From: CAIZLB01 sp039795875
Lineage (GTDB): Bacteria; Patescibacteriota; Minisyncoccia; Phycocordibacterales; CAIZLB01
Length of the DNA stretch: 54,341 nt
Direction: 5' to 3'
Assembly: GCA_039795875.1 (NCBI GenBank)
Contig: JBDKKY010000002.1
Span: 1-54,341, forward strand
The notes under the pieces are model-generated. The model saw only the letters and a program-made list of their open reading frames with translations, did no database searches and was not told where the DNA came from. How positions within the stretch are numbered: the first letter of the stretch is position 1; each line of letters begins with the position of its first letter. Shown one piece after another: positions 14,408 through 23,584 of this stretch. A program made the translations under genes and the position numbers.

Positions 14408-15664
14408 TTATAATTGTTTGACCTCAAACTTTTTCTCAGTGACTTCGTTTTCTCCAATCACCGTTATGTTTTTGATGCCTAATTTTTCTGCCAATTTTAT
14501 ATTGTCGGGATATTTTCGAGAGGTGTAGTTAACAGCTACGTTTTTTCCTGTTTGCCGAAGCTCAGCCGCAACTTCATCAGCGTATACAACAGTGGCTTCG
14601 TTGTCATCGAGTACACAAACTAGAATCTCAGTCGCTGCCTGGTACGGAGGTATCAGGTTCCGTGATTCTAAGAAGTTTTGCATGGCCACATCACCATATC
14701 CAAAACCAACACCCGAGATAGATGATTCGTCAGCCGCTCCTTCAAAAATATCTACCAGATTGTCATATCGTCCACCGCCGAACAGTGCGCGATTATTTTG
14801 AGGATCGGTATCCTTAACTTCAAATACGAGACCTGTGTAATAATCCAATCCTCGAACAATATCTGTATCGAAAATGATATTTGCAATACCTTCTTTTTTG
14901 GCTAGAGCCACGGTGTCAAGAATGGCGTCAAGAGGTTCTTTTACTCCTGGCATATTTTTCATAAATGTCAGGTCAGATGAATCGTTCACATCCAAAAGTT
15001 TTTTATCAGAAATCTTGACATATTCAGCGGCAAATTCTTCGGCTGAAATTTTGTTTTTCTTATCTGTTAACTTTTGAAATGCTAAAGCCTGTTCGGTATT
15101 CAATTCATAATAATCAGTGTAGAGCGCATTGATAAAAGCTCGAGAGTTAACTCGTATCTCATAATCGCTGTCTTTAGCTTGAAATGCTTTCATGATGGTC
15201 GAGACTACTTGTAAGATCTCCACATCATATCGAGGGCTAGGTTTTTTGGTGAGTAGGTCGACGTTCAATTGCCAAAACTCTCTTAGTCTGCCTCGTTGTG
15301 GTCGTTCGTATCGGAAACAGTTTGGAATAGAGAAAAGTCGCAGTGGAAAACCAAGCTCGCGTTTTCGAGCTGCCACCATACGTGCCAATGTTGGAGTCAT
15401 CTCAGGACGCAGAGTAACTTCACGATCGCCTCGATCAGTAAATGTATATGATTGTGCATTCACAATCTCATCTCCAGATTTGGCCTTATAGATCTCAGTG
15501 TTTTCAAGCACAGAGGCATCATATTCTTCATATCCAAAAGATTGGACTGCTTTTCTCCATGTATCGAACATAAAATGTTGCACGAAAAGGTCGGTAGGGT
15601 AAAAATCACGAACCCCTTTATAAGATTCTGTTGATAGTTTTTTTGACGGGTCTTTTTCGGTCAT
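14408..15664 (-). CDS. hisS: Histidyl-tRNA synthetase
   Basis: 418 residues. Class II core with TLRPEMTPTLARMV, motif 2 in CFRYERPQRGRLREFW (about 117-132), the HisA signature RGLDYYTGLVFEV, the Gly-rich ALFGGGRYDNLVDIF, and a C-terminal anticodon-binding domain beginning near TEILVCVL (about 328). The length is typical. It charges tRNA-His. It is divergent from truB with both -10 boxes inside 51 nt, so shared control is possible. Tail-to-tail with the HEPN-like gene (11 nt apart). Confidence 0.96.
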   Translation of the reverse strand: MTEKDPSKKLSTESYKGVRDFYPTDLFVQHFMFDTWRKAVQSFGYEEYDASVLENTEIYKAKSGDEIVNAQSYTFTDRGDREVTLRPEMTPTLARMVAARKRELGFPLRLFSIPNCFRYERPQRGRLREFWQLNVDLLTKKPSPRYDVEILQVVSTIMKAFQAKDSDYEIRVNSRAFINALYTDYYELNTEQALAFQKLTDKKNKISAEEFAAEYVKISDKKLLDVNDSSDLTFMKNMPGVKEPLDAILDTVALAKKEGIANIIFDTDIVRGLDYYTGLVFEVKDTDPQNNRALFGGGRYDNLVDIFEGAADESSISGVGFGYGDVAMQNFLESRNLIPPYQAATEILVCVLDDNEATVVYADEVAAELRQTGKNVAVNYTSRKYPDNIKLAEKLGIKNITVIGENEVTEKKFEVKQL

Positions 15665-15673
15665 ATGTTGTTA

Positions 15674-15682
15674 TATATAGCA
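15674..15682 (-). promoter_or_regulatory. Extended -10 of hisS
   Basis: Minus strand TGC-TATATA, 9 nt before the ATG at 15664. The hexamer ends in A rather than T, so the match is slightly weaker than at most other genes. Confidence 0.55.
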
Positions 15683-15700
15683 TATTTGAGGGTTTGAGGG

Positions 15701-15706
15701 TATAGT
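15701..15706 (+). promoter_or_regulatory. -10 box of truB
   Basis: TATAGT, 8 nt before ATG 15715, back to back with the hisS promoter. Confidence 0.6.
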
Positions 15707-15714
15707 TCTAATAT

Positions 15715-16470
15715 ATGAGCGACGTCTTCATGAATATTCCTAAGGAGGGTATGTCTTACAGTGATTTGGACATGAAACACGTAGAAGAGGGATATCTCTC
15801 GATTTATAAGAAGGTTGGCTGCACACCACTACAGGTACAAGAAGAGATCCAGGCCCAGATCGACGTGTCGAGTACGATGACATATGTCGGTCGGTTGGAT
15901 CCTATGGCTGAAGGTTGGTTTGATATAGTGTTCAATGGCGATATGACGCTTAAAGAGAAATTGATGGCCAAAGATAAAACCTATGAGATCGATATACTAT
16001 TTGGATTCAATACAGATACTGGAGACATCTTGGGCAAAGTGGTGGAAAAAGGCAAGGGTGACATCTCACCGGTAACGTTGCGAGCGATTCTGCCTTCGTA
16101 TGTTGGTAAATTTATTTGGAATTATCCAGCTTATTCTTCGCCGATGCTGGGTAAGAAAGAAGGAGATATTATAAAACAAAAGGAAATTGAAATTTATTCT
16201 ATAGATTTTTTAAAGGAAAGAATAATTTCAGCTCAAGATTTATTAGGGGAGATTACAGAAAAACTGAGTTTATCAAAAATGACAGGGGACTTTAGATTGG
16301 ATGAGGTTCAAGGGGCATGGCAGGAAAAATTGGAAACCCTGACAGGGTCTTTTGTTGTTGTAACAATAAAAGTTCATTGTTCTTCAGGAGCATATATGAG
16401 AACATTGGCAGAAAAATTGGGCCAAGAATTATCGACGACGGCGTTGGCTTTTGCTATTAAGAGAGTCTAA
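15715..16470 (+). CDS. truB: tRNA pseudouridine-55 synthase
   Basis: 251 residues. The catalytic motif YVGRLDPMAEGW places Asp62 as nucleophile; DKTYEIDILFG and the VHCSSGAYMRTLAEKLG box are the other family landmarks. It isomerises U55 of the tRNA T-loop. The C-terminal PUA domain of longer TruBs is absent. The N-terminal 25 residues before GYLSIYKK are an unusual short extension. It is the first gene of a same-strand series leading into the pilus genes. Confidence 0.93.
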   Translation: MSDVFMNIPKEGMSYSDLDMKHVEEGYLSIYKKVGCTPLQVQEEIQAQIDVSSTMTYVGRLDPMAEGWFDIVFNGDMTLKEKLMAKDKTYEIDILFGFNTDTGDILGKVVEKGKGDISPVTLRAILPSYVGKFIWNYPAYSSPMLGKKEGDIIKQKEIEIYSIDFLKERIISAQDLLGEITEKLSLSKMTGDFRLDEVQGAWQEKLETLTGSFVVVTIKVHCSSGAYMRTLAEKLGQELSTTALAFAIKRV

Positions 16471-16499
16471 AGCTTTTCTTTATATTTTGATAAATAGGT

Positions 16500-17645
16500 T
16501 TGTGTTTGAATATAGGGGTGACTAAACCAACCCCTAAAGATATTCATATTTTTATTTCAAATCTGATTGAGAAAGCTATCGCGTTAGATGCATCAGATAT
16601 CCATATCGATCCTCGGGAGAATGCTGTGTATATACGTTTGCGCATTGCAGGCAATTTGCACGAAGCGGGCAGTCTTGAAAATGAATTGCTCGAGCTGTGT
16701 ATCGGCAAGATAAAAGTATTGGCTAGTTTGCGGGGCGACGTTCATGACAGGACGCAGGACGGACGATTTTATTATGTCTCGGATGTCACGGGAGAACGTA
16801 TCGATATACGGGTATCCATTGCCCCGACATTTTTTGGTGAAAACTGTGTGATGCGTTTATTACGTCCACAACTGATGAGATACACCAGCTTCTTTGAACT
16901 GGGTATGACAGAGACTCAGATTAGTCACCTTAAACAGGCATTGCATCGTGGTTCTGGGTTGATTGTTGTTGCTGGTCCGACTGGTTCAGGTAAGACAAGT
17001 ACACTATATGCAACTCTACGTTATCTTACTCATGGTATAGAAGGGACCGGCCTCAGCACTTTGCGTGACGAGTTGCGCACCGAAAGGAATATAGTGACTA
17101 TCGAGGACCCTGTCGAATCTGCTTTGGTTGGAGTGAGGCAGATACAGGTTCAGTCTGAAAAAGGTTTTGGGTTTAAAGAAGCACTGCGTGGAATACTGCG
17201 ACAAGATCCTGATGTGATTATGATTGGTGAGATACGCGACAAAGAAACAGCCTTGGCAGCTATACAAACGGCTTTGACTGGGCACTTGGTACTCACCACT
17301 ATTCATGCACCAAATGCTGCCTCTATTATTCCACGCTTGATCGAGATGGGTATAGAACCTTATATGTTATCGTCCTCCATATCGTTGATATTAAGCCAAA
17401 GATTGGTTCGTGTTTTTGATTACAATATTGGTCTCTATGGAGATCGTAAGGGTGTCTTTGAAATAGTCCCTGTTGATACAGAGCTTCGCAATATGATTCA
17501 TGAAAAGAAGACACCGTACGAGATCGAACGATATATGGCTGAGTCAGGACATTTGTTATTACGTGACGCTTGTGAACATTTGTATACGAGGCATGTTACG
17601 ACACAAGAAGAGATTAACAGAATTAGCTTAGACATATATTCATGA
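16500..17645 (+). CDS. Type IV pilus / type II secretion assembly ATPase (PilB/GspE-like, short)
   Basis: 381 residues if read from TTG 16500; TTG 16506 and GTG 16518 are other possible starts (no ATG is available, and TGa-TAAATA lies at 16488-16496). It covers the core: ASDIHIDPRE, Walker A GPTGSGKTSTL (about 159), the Asp box around TIEDPVES, Walker B region DPDVIMIGEIRDKETA and the His box TALTGHLVLTTIHAP. The N-terminal PilB/GspE domain is missing, and so is the tetracysteine zinc motif: the site reads VFDYNIGLYGDRKGVFE. It powers pilus or pseudopilus assembly with the platform protein encoded next, whose ATG overlaps its stop (ATGA). Confidence 0.9.
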   Translation: MCLNIGVTKPTPKDIHIFISNLIEKAIALDASDIHIDPRENAVYIRLRIAGNLHEAGSLENELLELCIGKIKVLASLRGDVHDRTQDGRFYYVSDVTGERIDIRVSIAPTFFGENCVMRLLRPQLMRYTSFFELGMTETQISHLKQALHRGSGLIVVAGPTGSGKTSTLYATLRYLTHGIEGTGLSTLRDELRTERNIVTIEDPVESALVGVRQIQVQSEKGFGFKEALRGILRQDPDVIMIGEIRDKETALAAIQTALTGHLVLTTIHAPNAASIIPRLIEMGIEPYMLSSSISLILSQRLVRVFDYNIGLYGDRKGVFEIVPVDTELRNMIHEKKTPYEIERYMAESGHLLLRDACEHLYTRHVTTQEEINRISLDIYS

Positions 17646-18691
17646 TCAAACTTAAAAAATACCAATATCGTTCATTATGGTACAAGAAATTGTATTACTA
17701 TATGCAAGCCGGACAATCTCTCCCTGATGCCATACAGGTATCCGGAGATGAGCCCGAGATCAAGTTGTTACAAACAGAATTGCAAACAGGGAAGAAGTTG
17801 TCTCTCATATGTAAAGACGATCTAAGAGATATTTTCTCGTTCGTGGAGATTGCACTTATGTCAGTTGCAGAGAAGACGGGAAAGATAAAAGATATTTTCT
17901 TATCTCTTAGTGTATTACTCAAAGCTCAGCATGTACAAAAGCAAAAATTAATCTCTGCTGCTATATATCCAGCCATCGTACTTTGTTTGGCTGGTGGATT
18001 ACTTTTGATGATCTTAACCATTATTGTTCCTAAGATTGGTCCATTGTTTTCTGATATGCCGTCTTTGCCTATATCAACTAGAATTCTCTTGTCCGCCAGT
18101 GATCATGTTAGAAATTGGTGGTGGATAGATATGACTATTACGATCCTGATGGTCACTGCACACTACAGTTTTCGAGGGCAAGGGACATATAGAAAGTTTT
18201 TGGAGATAGTGCGCCGTAATTTTCTATTTCGCACGCCGTATGTAAAAAATATATACATGTTATGGCATATAGAAAAATGGATGCAAGTCATATGTGTTTG
18301 TCTGCAGACACGTATTTCTTTTCCTGAATCTCTGGGTATGGCTGGCGAGTCATTGAACAATGCATTCATGCAACGAGAATTTACCATTGTCGAACACCAG
18401 GTTCGTGAGGGTAATACCTGTGCAGACTCGCTACGGGTCATGGACCATCGGATCTATAAGATATTACAAGGTTGGGAATCGGTGATCAGGTCGGGAGAGC
18501 GCACAGGTGCACTACTCGAAGTGTTTTTGGTTTGTCATGAACACACACAATCCCAACTGGAAGAATCTCTTGATAAAGCACAAAAGACGATAGAGCCGGC
18601 GCTGATCGTTGCTGTAGGACTTATGGTGTTGTCTATTTGCCTGTCAATTATTTTACCAATGTATCAATTAACTCAATCACTTAATGCATGA
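17642..18691 (+). CDS. Type IV pilus / type II secretion platform protein (PilC/GspF-like)
   Basis: 349 residues with two copies of the T2SSF fold. The first (SLWYKKLYYYMQAGQSLPDA) leads into a long membrane segment AIYPAIVLCLAGGLLLMILT. The second (WMQVICVCLQTRISFPESL) ends with ALIVAVGLMVLSICLSIILP. VMDHRIYKILQGWESVIRSGERTG matches the family box before the last helix. It is the inner-membrane platform on which the ATPase acts. It overlaps both neighbours by 4 nt (ATGA), so the genes are translationally coupled. Confidence 0.88.
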   Translation: MIKLKKYQYRSLWYKKLYYYMQAGQSLPDAIQVSGDEPEIKLLQTELQTGKKLSLICKDDLRDIFSFVEIALMSVAEKTGKIKDIFLSLSVLLKAQHVQKQKLISAAIYPAIVLCLAGGLLLMILTIIVPKIGPLFSDMPSLPISTRILLSASDHVRNWWWIDMTITILMVTAHYSFRGQGTYRKFLEIVRRNFLFRTPYVKNIYMLWHIEKWMQVICVCLQTRISFPESLGMAGESLNNAFMQREFTIVEHQVREGNTCADSLRVMDHRIYKILQGWESVIRSGERTGALLEVFLVCHEHTQSQLEESLDKAQKTIEPALIVAVGLMVLSICLSIILPMYQLTQSLNA

Positions 18692-19869
18692 TAAGACACA
18701 TATATAAGAGAGGCTTTAGTTTAATCGAGATTATCCTGGGCTTGGCCGTATTCTTGATATTAATGGTATCAATCTTTCAATATTCTGGATCGTTGTTGCG
18801 GGGCTTTCGGCCGGCAGCCGTGGTTTCGTTCGATTCGACATTTCCCAATGGCCTAGACCTGTATCGGTATGGAGAACCTGTTTGTGACATAGATCAAGAC
18901 GTGACTATTGAGAGACAGATTGATTTGTCGAGCCTGATCTCGACCAGTACACCGATAACCAGTATGCATTACTTTGGTAATGATATATTCGTATTCACTA
19001 CTGATTCAGCCTCGACCAGTCAACCCGATGTATTCATCATGCGTCAAAACGTAAACGTGTGGGAGTTAGTGATCTCAAAAGACGTTGGCCCTGGCATTCA
19101 AGACAGTGTCTTATCATTTCCATACTTATATGTCGCAAACACCAGTGTCAACAGTCATGTCAAGGTTCTGCAGATTGATAATAACGCAATCATTGAGGTA
19201 CAAAATATAAAAATCGATTCGCTCGCGGCAAGTAATTCTATGCCACGACGACTTTCCGTTTTCGGTGACCATTTGATGCTTGGTGCCGAAAAGAGTAACA
19301 GTGGAGGGGAATTGTTTGCTTTGCCTATCAATCACCAGAATGGGAAATTGTCCCTACCTACACACTCAATCGAACTTGGTGGTCAGGCACATGTCGCGAG
19401 AGTTATCGGTAAAGATCTATTGATCGCCAACTCTGCTGACCCGGAGATGCGAGTTATTGATAATAATTTTCTGGAGAAGGCCGACTATGATGCACCACTA
19501 ACATTGGGAAACGGAAAAAGCGTTTTGAGTTTGTATCCGTACGCTGTCTTGGGTAGAACGCTAGGGTCAGGAGAGCTTACTCTTCTCGATATATCCACAA
19601 CCTCGATCCATTCTATTGACACAAATAGAACAAATGGATCTGTCGATGCTTTACAGTCCCTGGCTGGTGGAGCACCAAACCTGTTTATGGCCCTGACCTC
19701 AAACGCAGACAAAGAAATTCAATTTTGGAATGTAGGGGAGGATCGAACCTTTCATCTTGAAAGCTTTATCAATCTGCCTGCTCGTACAACTTCCTACCTA
19801 TGTTTCGACAAACAAATTTTTGTCGCTGTACTTATAAACGAAAGACCTAATCTGATTATTTTAAAATAA
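18688..19869 (+). CDS. Prepilin-like protein with a large beta-propeller-like domain
   Basis: 393 residues. The N-terminus RGF-SLIEIILGLAVFLILM has a type III prepilin signal: cleavage Gly9/Phe10, Glu at +5, then a 20-residue hydrophobic helix. Ordinary pilins are 120-200 residues. Here the exported part (about 90-393) consists of repeated short strands with hydrophobic-D/N turns (FGNDIFVFTTD, FPYLYVANTS, FGDHLMLGAEK, GKDLLIANSAD, PYAVLGRTLG, FDKQIFVAVLI), in the style of a six- or seven-bladed beta-propeller. It probably sits at the pilus tip or acts as an adhesin. It lies between the platform gene and a second prepilin. Confidence 0.75.
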   Translation: MIRHIYKRGFSLIEIILGLAVFLILMVSIFQYSGSLLRGFRPAAVVSFDSTFPNGLDLYRYGEPVCDIDQDVTIERQIDLSSLISTSTPITSMHYFGNDIFVFTTDSASTSQPDVFIMRQNVNVWELVISKDVGPGIQDSVLSFPYLYVANTSVNSHVKVLQIDNNAIIEVQNIKIDSLAASNSMPRRLSVFGDHLMLGAEKSNSGGELFALPINHQNGKLSLPTHSIELGGQAHVARVIGKDLLIANSADPEMRVIDNNFLEKADYDAPLTLGNGKSVLSLYPYAVLGRTLGSGELTLLDISTTSIHSIDTNRTNGSVDALQSLAGGAPNLFMALTSNADKEIQFWNVGEDRTFHLESFINLPARTTSYLCFDKQIFVAVLINERPNLIILK

Positions 19870-19870
19870 T

Positions 19871-20407
19871 ATGTTAGACAAATCACAATACAAACTGCAG
19901 AGGCAGGGTATAACATTGATTGAACTCATACTCTATATGAGTCTGTTTGCGATATTGGTTAGTATTGTGTTTTCGACAGTCTTTTATTTACAAAAGTTAT
20001 TTACCAATAAAAAGATTGAATATATTGTTAGAGCTGAAATATATGAACAATTGAATCTGCTACAACAACACCTGGTTTTAACTCAGAGAGTGGAGGTAGG
20101 GCCTGAGGATATCACTCTATATATGTATGGCTCGACTGACCCGCGAGCTGTAGTGAAGATCCGCCAGTATATAGACGGTGGGCGCTTGGTCATGGAATAT
20201 CTACACAATGACCCTGGTTTAGATAAGAAAATATATGTACACGAATACACCGTCTTGCAGGATTTGTCATTCAGCCTCATAGACATTGTGGGTGGTCTCA
20301 ATACATTTTCTCGCCAGAGTGTCCTGGCTGCACACATAACATGGAAAAATAGCAGACAAAAAACTATACTTATAGATGAAACTCTATACATACCAAATCT
20401 TGAGTGA
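19871..20407 (+). CDS. Type IV prepilin-like protein
   Basis: 178 residues. N-terminal RQG-ITLIELILYMSLFAILV shows the prepilin peptidase site (Gly13/Ile14), Glu at +5 and the hydrophobic assembly helix. A PilW/GspJ-like beta-rich remainder follows (VEVGPEDITLYMYGS, ISFSLID-like strands). It starts one nucleotide after the preceding stop. It is probably a minor pilin. No major pilin, PilT or prepilin peptidase gene is in the window. Confidence 0.8.
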   Translation: MLDKSQYKLQRQGITLIELILYMSLFAILVSIVFSTVFYLQKLFTNKKIEYIVRAEIYEQLNLLQQHLVLTQRVEVGPEDITLYMYGSTDPRAVVKIRQYIDGGRLVMEYLHNDPGLDKKIYVHEYTVLQDLSFSLIDIVGGLNTFSRQSVLAAHITWKNSRQKTILIDETLYIPNLE

Positions 20408-20410
20408 GTG

Positions 20411-20419
20411 TGTTAGGAT
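20411..20419 (+). promoter_or_regulatory. Extended -10 of the acyltransferase gene (leaderless)
   Basis: TGT-TAGGAT, 9 nt before ATG 20429. It overlaps the tail of the upstream unit. Confidence 0.5.
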
Positions 20420-20428
20420 ATCGCCGTA

Positions 20429-21541
20429 ATGAAGACTTATTTTCCTAAACTAGATTCCATACGATTCTATGCCTTCCTATTGGTGTTCATTTCTCATATA
20501 TACATTTTTTGTTATCACGTTAGTACAACAACCAGTTTTTGGTTTCTGGATAAAGGACCTAAAATCTTCGCTCATGGAGAGATAGGGGTACACATCTTTT
20601 TTACCCTCAGTGGATTCCTGATTATGTTTTTGGCTATCCGTGAGTTCAAGACGAGTAGTTCTTTCTCAATTCTTAATTTCTTCAGACGAAGAATACTACG
20701 AATCTGGCCAGTATATTTTTTGGCTTTGTCAGTGGGAATGTTGGTTGCCGGGGGTTTGACGACAGACCCTACTTGCATACATCGATTCTGGTATTTTTTA
20801 GGAAATACCTGTATGGCGACAGGTGTAGCTCAGAGTGACCTCGTTGCACTTGTCGGGCCACTGTGGTCTGTGTCGGTTGAAGAACAATTTTATGTCGCCT
20901 TTCCGTTCTTGTTTGCTTTATGTATTTTCTTGTTTAAAAAGTGGGGCAAAAAGGTTGCATGCATCTTCGGAATCTTGGCGATGCTGGTATTACTCATATC
21001 CCTCTATCAAAGATACGTACACAGCGAAGATTGGAATTATATTAGCTACGCGACAGTATCCGTTTTGCCGTCATTATTTTTGGGCATGATGTTAGCTGTT
21101 GGTGTGTCTATAGAGAAATGGAAAGACAGACTTGGATTGTGGGTGAGAGGCAATAGTAGATTCTTGAAGTTAACCGCCTTTGGTTTCTTTCTGTTGTCTT
21201 TGTATATAAAATTTGAACAAGCTCTCGGTGTCTCAATATATATAGTAGTGCTTTTTGTTAGCACTATGAGTATGATCCTGCTCTCATTGTACTTGCCGGT
21301 AGAGGAGAAGGTTACTAAACTGCAGAGTGCGTCACGATATTTGGGTCGTATCTCATATGGTTTGTACGCTTATCATATGTTTGCCATAGTTGGCATAAAA
21401 CACCTGTTTGATTCCTTCGACACGAACAATGGCACGTTACCAGTTTTGTATATGCAGGCGATACTCATCTTTGGGGTCACAATTCTGTTGGCACACCTCT
21501 CATACCGATATGTGGAGAAGCTGTTTCTACGCCTAAAATAA
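20429..21541 (+). CDS. Membrane acyltransferase (OafA/YrhL, Acyltransferase_3)
   Basis: 370 residues. It starts with the family signature LDSIRFYAFLLVFISH (catalytic His at the end), then GVHIFFTLSGFLIM, FFRRRILRIWPVYFLAL and PLWSVSVEEQFYVAFPF, with about ten membrane helices and a C-terminal YGLYAYHMFAIVGIK. These enzymes transfer acetyl or other acyl groups onto cell-surface glycans. Next to a processive glycosyltransferase, so it may decorate the same polysaccharide (inference). Confidence 0.92.
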   Translation: MKTYFPKLDSIRFYAFLLVFISHIYIFCYHVSTTTSFWFLDKGPKIFAHGEIGVHIFFTLSGFLIMFLAIREFKTSSSFSILNFFRRRILRIWPVYFLALSVGMLVAGGLTTDPTCIHRFWYFLGNTCMATGVAQSDLVALVGPLWSVSVEEQFYVAFPFLFALCIFLFKKWGKKVACIFGILAMLVLLISLYQRYVHSEDWNYISYATVSVLPSLFLGMMLAVGVSIEKWKDRLGLWVRGNSRFLKLTAFGFFLLSLYIKFEQALGVSIYIVVLFVSTMSMILLSLYLPVEEKVTKLQSASRYLGRISYGLYAYHMFAIVGIKHLFDSFDTNNGTLPVLYMQAILIFGVTILLAHLSYRYVEKLFLRLK

Positions 21542-21564
21542 CCCTTCTACTATAAGGAATTTTA

Positions 21565-21573
21565 TGTTATAGT
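21565..21573 (+). promoter_or_regulatory. Extended -10 of the glycosyltransferase gene, short leader
   Basis: TGT-TATAGT, 22 nt before ATG 21596. It is one of few resident promoters not placed for leaderless initiation; no Shine-Dalgarno is seen in the short leader. Confidence 0.55.
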
Positions 21574-21595
21574 ACGGTCAACCTAATCTCTCTAT

Positions 21596-22843
21596 ATGGC
21601 AAATGCTTTCGAAATTGTATATGCGATGATCATGTTCTTGGCCATCTATGTCCAGGTGTTTTTTCTGCTGGTATTTTTTGAAAATAAGCAAAAGGTATCT
21701 CGCAGGATTGTTCACGTCGATCTACCGGATCATCAATATCTCTCAGTGTCGTTTTTGTTGCCTGTTTGGAATGAAGGAACGACCACTAGAGATACAATAG
21801 AATCTATCTTTGCTCTAGATTATCCTGAAGAAAAGTTGCATATCATTGCTGTTGATGATGGCAGTACTGATGATTCTTGGCACATCATGCAACAATATAA
21901 AAATAATCCACGCGTGACCTTACTGCAGAAAGAAAATGGAGGCAAACACACTGCTCTTAACTTTGCTCTACCACACGTTAAAACTGATCTAGTAGTCTCT
22001 TTCGATGCTGATACCCAAATCATGCCCGATGCTTTAAAAAAAGCTATACCGCATTTTGTGCACGATGCACAACTGATGGCGCTTGGAGGAACAGTTCTTA
22101 TTGGCAATCCACGAACATATATTCAGAAAGCTCAAGAGATTGAATATCAAACCTTTTCATTTACCAAAAAAATGCTGGGCTTTATCGGTGGAGTGTTGGT
22201 TGTACCGGGAGCCTTTTCGGTATTTCGCCGAGAAGTGTTTGAGAAGATTGGAGGGTACAAAAAAGCCTATAACCTGGAAGATGCAGAGTTGACCATGCGC
22301 ATGCACCAATACGGCATGAAGATTGATCATTGCCACGATGCGATCGTAAAGACGAAAGGACCTGACACATTTAAACGTCTATATAAACAACGACTGCGAT
22401 GGAGTTATGGATTCATTAAAAATATGATCGATTACAAGAAAATTTTCTTGAATCGCAAATATGGAAACTTCGGTTTGTTTACTTTGCCGATGAGTGTTTT
22501 TACCTATGTGTTGCTCGTCTTTGTGTTTATGTATTCTCTTTACAAGGTGAGCTACGGTTTTATTTCATATATACACAAATTGTATTTGATCGGTTTCGGA
22601 AATTTTCAATTTGGCAGTTGGGATCCGTTCTTCCTCGACGCTAAAGCAACAACCATCATGTCATTATTCATCTATGCGGCAATCTTTGCTGGCTTTTTGA
22701 TGGGCCGTCACATGTCACGAGTCACTCACAGTAATTTTCATAATATTCCATACTTTATTATCGTCTATGGATATTTTGCGCCGATCTGGGTCATGAAGTC
22801 TATTTATGACTGGATTTTCTCTCAAAAAGTGACCTGGCGATAA
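21596..22843 (+). CDS. Processive family 2 glycosyltransferase
   Basis: 415 residues. An N-terminal membrane helix (AMIMFLAIYVQVFFLLVFF) is followed by a GT-A domain: VDDGSTDDSW (Asp87/88 for the nucleotide sugar), SFDADTQI (DxD), NLEDAELTMRM (ED base) and QRLRWSYG (QxxRW, product-chain binding). At least three C-terminal helices follow. QxxRW and the helix layout are those of polysaccharide synthases such as BcsA or HasA. The sugar is unknown. Confidence 0.92.
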   Translation: MANAFEIVYAMIMFLAIYVQVFFLLVFFENKQKVSRRIVHVDLPDHQYLSVSFLLPVWNEGTTTRDTIESIFALDYPEEKLHIIAVDDGSTDDSWHIMQQYKNNPRVTLLQKENGGKHTALNFALPHVKTDLVVSFDADTQIMPDALKKAIPHFVHDAQLMALGGTVLIGNPRTYIQKAQEIEYQTFSFTKKMLGFIGGVLVVPGAFSVFRREVFEKIGGYKKAYNLEDAELTMRMHQYGMKIDHCHDAIVKTKGPDTFKRLYKQRLRWSYGFIKNMIDYKKIFLNRKYGNFGLFTLPMSVFTYVLLVFVFMYSLYKVSYGFISYIHKLYLIGFGNFQFGSWDPFFLDAKATTIMSLFIYAAIFAGFLMGRHMSRVTHSNFHNIPYFIIVYGYFAPIWVMKSIYDWIFSQKVTWR

Positions 22844-22870
22844 TAGTAAAAATAGCGTAGTATACACACC

Positions 22871-23578
22871 ATGAACTGGAAACGATACATATATACATTC
22901 ATTATAACCTTGATTATCTTCACTTTTTCACTGTGGCTCAGCAATCGGTTCAATGATGAAAAAATCAACACTTTGCGGGATATTGGTAGCCAAATCAGCC
23001 TCGATATTTTGTCTGCAGAAACTCGTTTCTCTCTCCTTCAAAAGACTTCTTGTGAACATATTATTGATCAGGCAAGTAGTACTATTGGTTTTAATACAGA
23101 GCTACAAGATTTGGCTGCTCGAATAAAATTTATGGAAAATCAGTTGGGATATCAAAACCCGGATGTGGTCGCGTTGAAGAAAAATTATACGCTGCTCCAA
23201 ATCAAAGATTATCTGTTGAATAAAGAATATCACGATCGATGCAAACAAGATGTCGTGTCCATTCTCTATTTTCACGGTCTTGATTGTAAGGCATGCAGTG
23301 ATCAGTCCATTATTCTAGATAAAATCATCAGTGATTATCCTGAGATTCGTGTCTATTATTTTGATATCAATACTAATACGCCGGCATTGGCGACACTTTC
23401 ATCGGTTTTCAAAGTAACCAGCACTCCAAGTTTGGTAATAAATGATAAAATACATCCAGGCTTTCAAAGTGTTGCCAAGGTGGAGTCATATATTCCTGAG
23501 ATTAAGCAGTGGAAAAAAGACAAGATTAAGGCACCTGTTGCTGCGAGTACGACATCTACAACTTCAAAAAAGAAATAA
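22871..23578 (+). CDS. Membrane-anchored thioredoxin-like protein
   Basis: 235 residues. N-terminal helix YIYTFIITLIIFTFSLWLS, then a mostly helical segment with one Cys, then a thioredoxin core ILYFHGLDCKACSDQS (CxxC near 140) and the cis-Pro strand VTSTPSLVINDK. The tail is Thr/Ser/Lys-rich. It probably acts outside the membrane on cysteines of exported proteins, alongside the DsbA-like protein at 9795. A possible -10 (TAGTAT, 22858-22863) lies 7 nt before the ATG. It is 6 nt upstream of pheS. Confidence 0.8.
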   Translation: MNWKRYIYTFIITLIIFTFSLWLSNRFNDEKINTLRDIGSQISLDILSAETRFSLLQKTSCEHIIDQASSTIGFNTELQDLAARIKFMENQLGYQNPDVVALKKNYTLLQIKDYLLNKEYHDRCKQDVVSILYFHGLDCKACSDQSIILDKIISDYPEIRVYYFDINTNTPALATLSSVFKVTSTPSLVINDKIHPGFQSVAKVESYIPEIKQWKKDKIKAPVAASTTSTTSKKK

Positions 23579-23584
23579 TAATTT

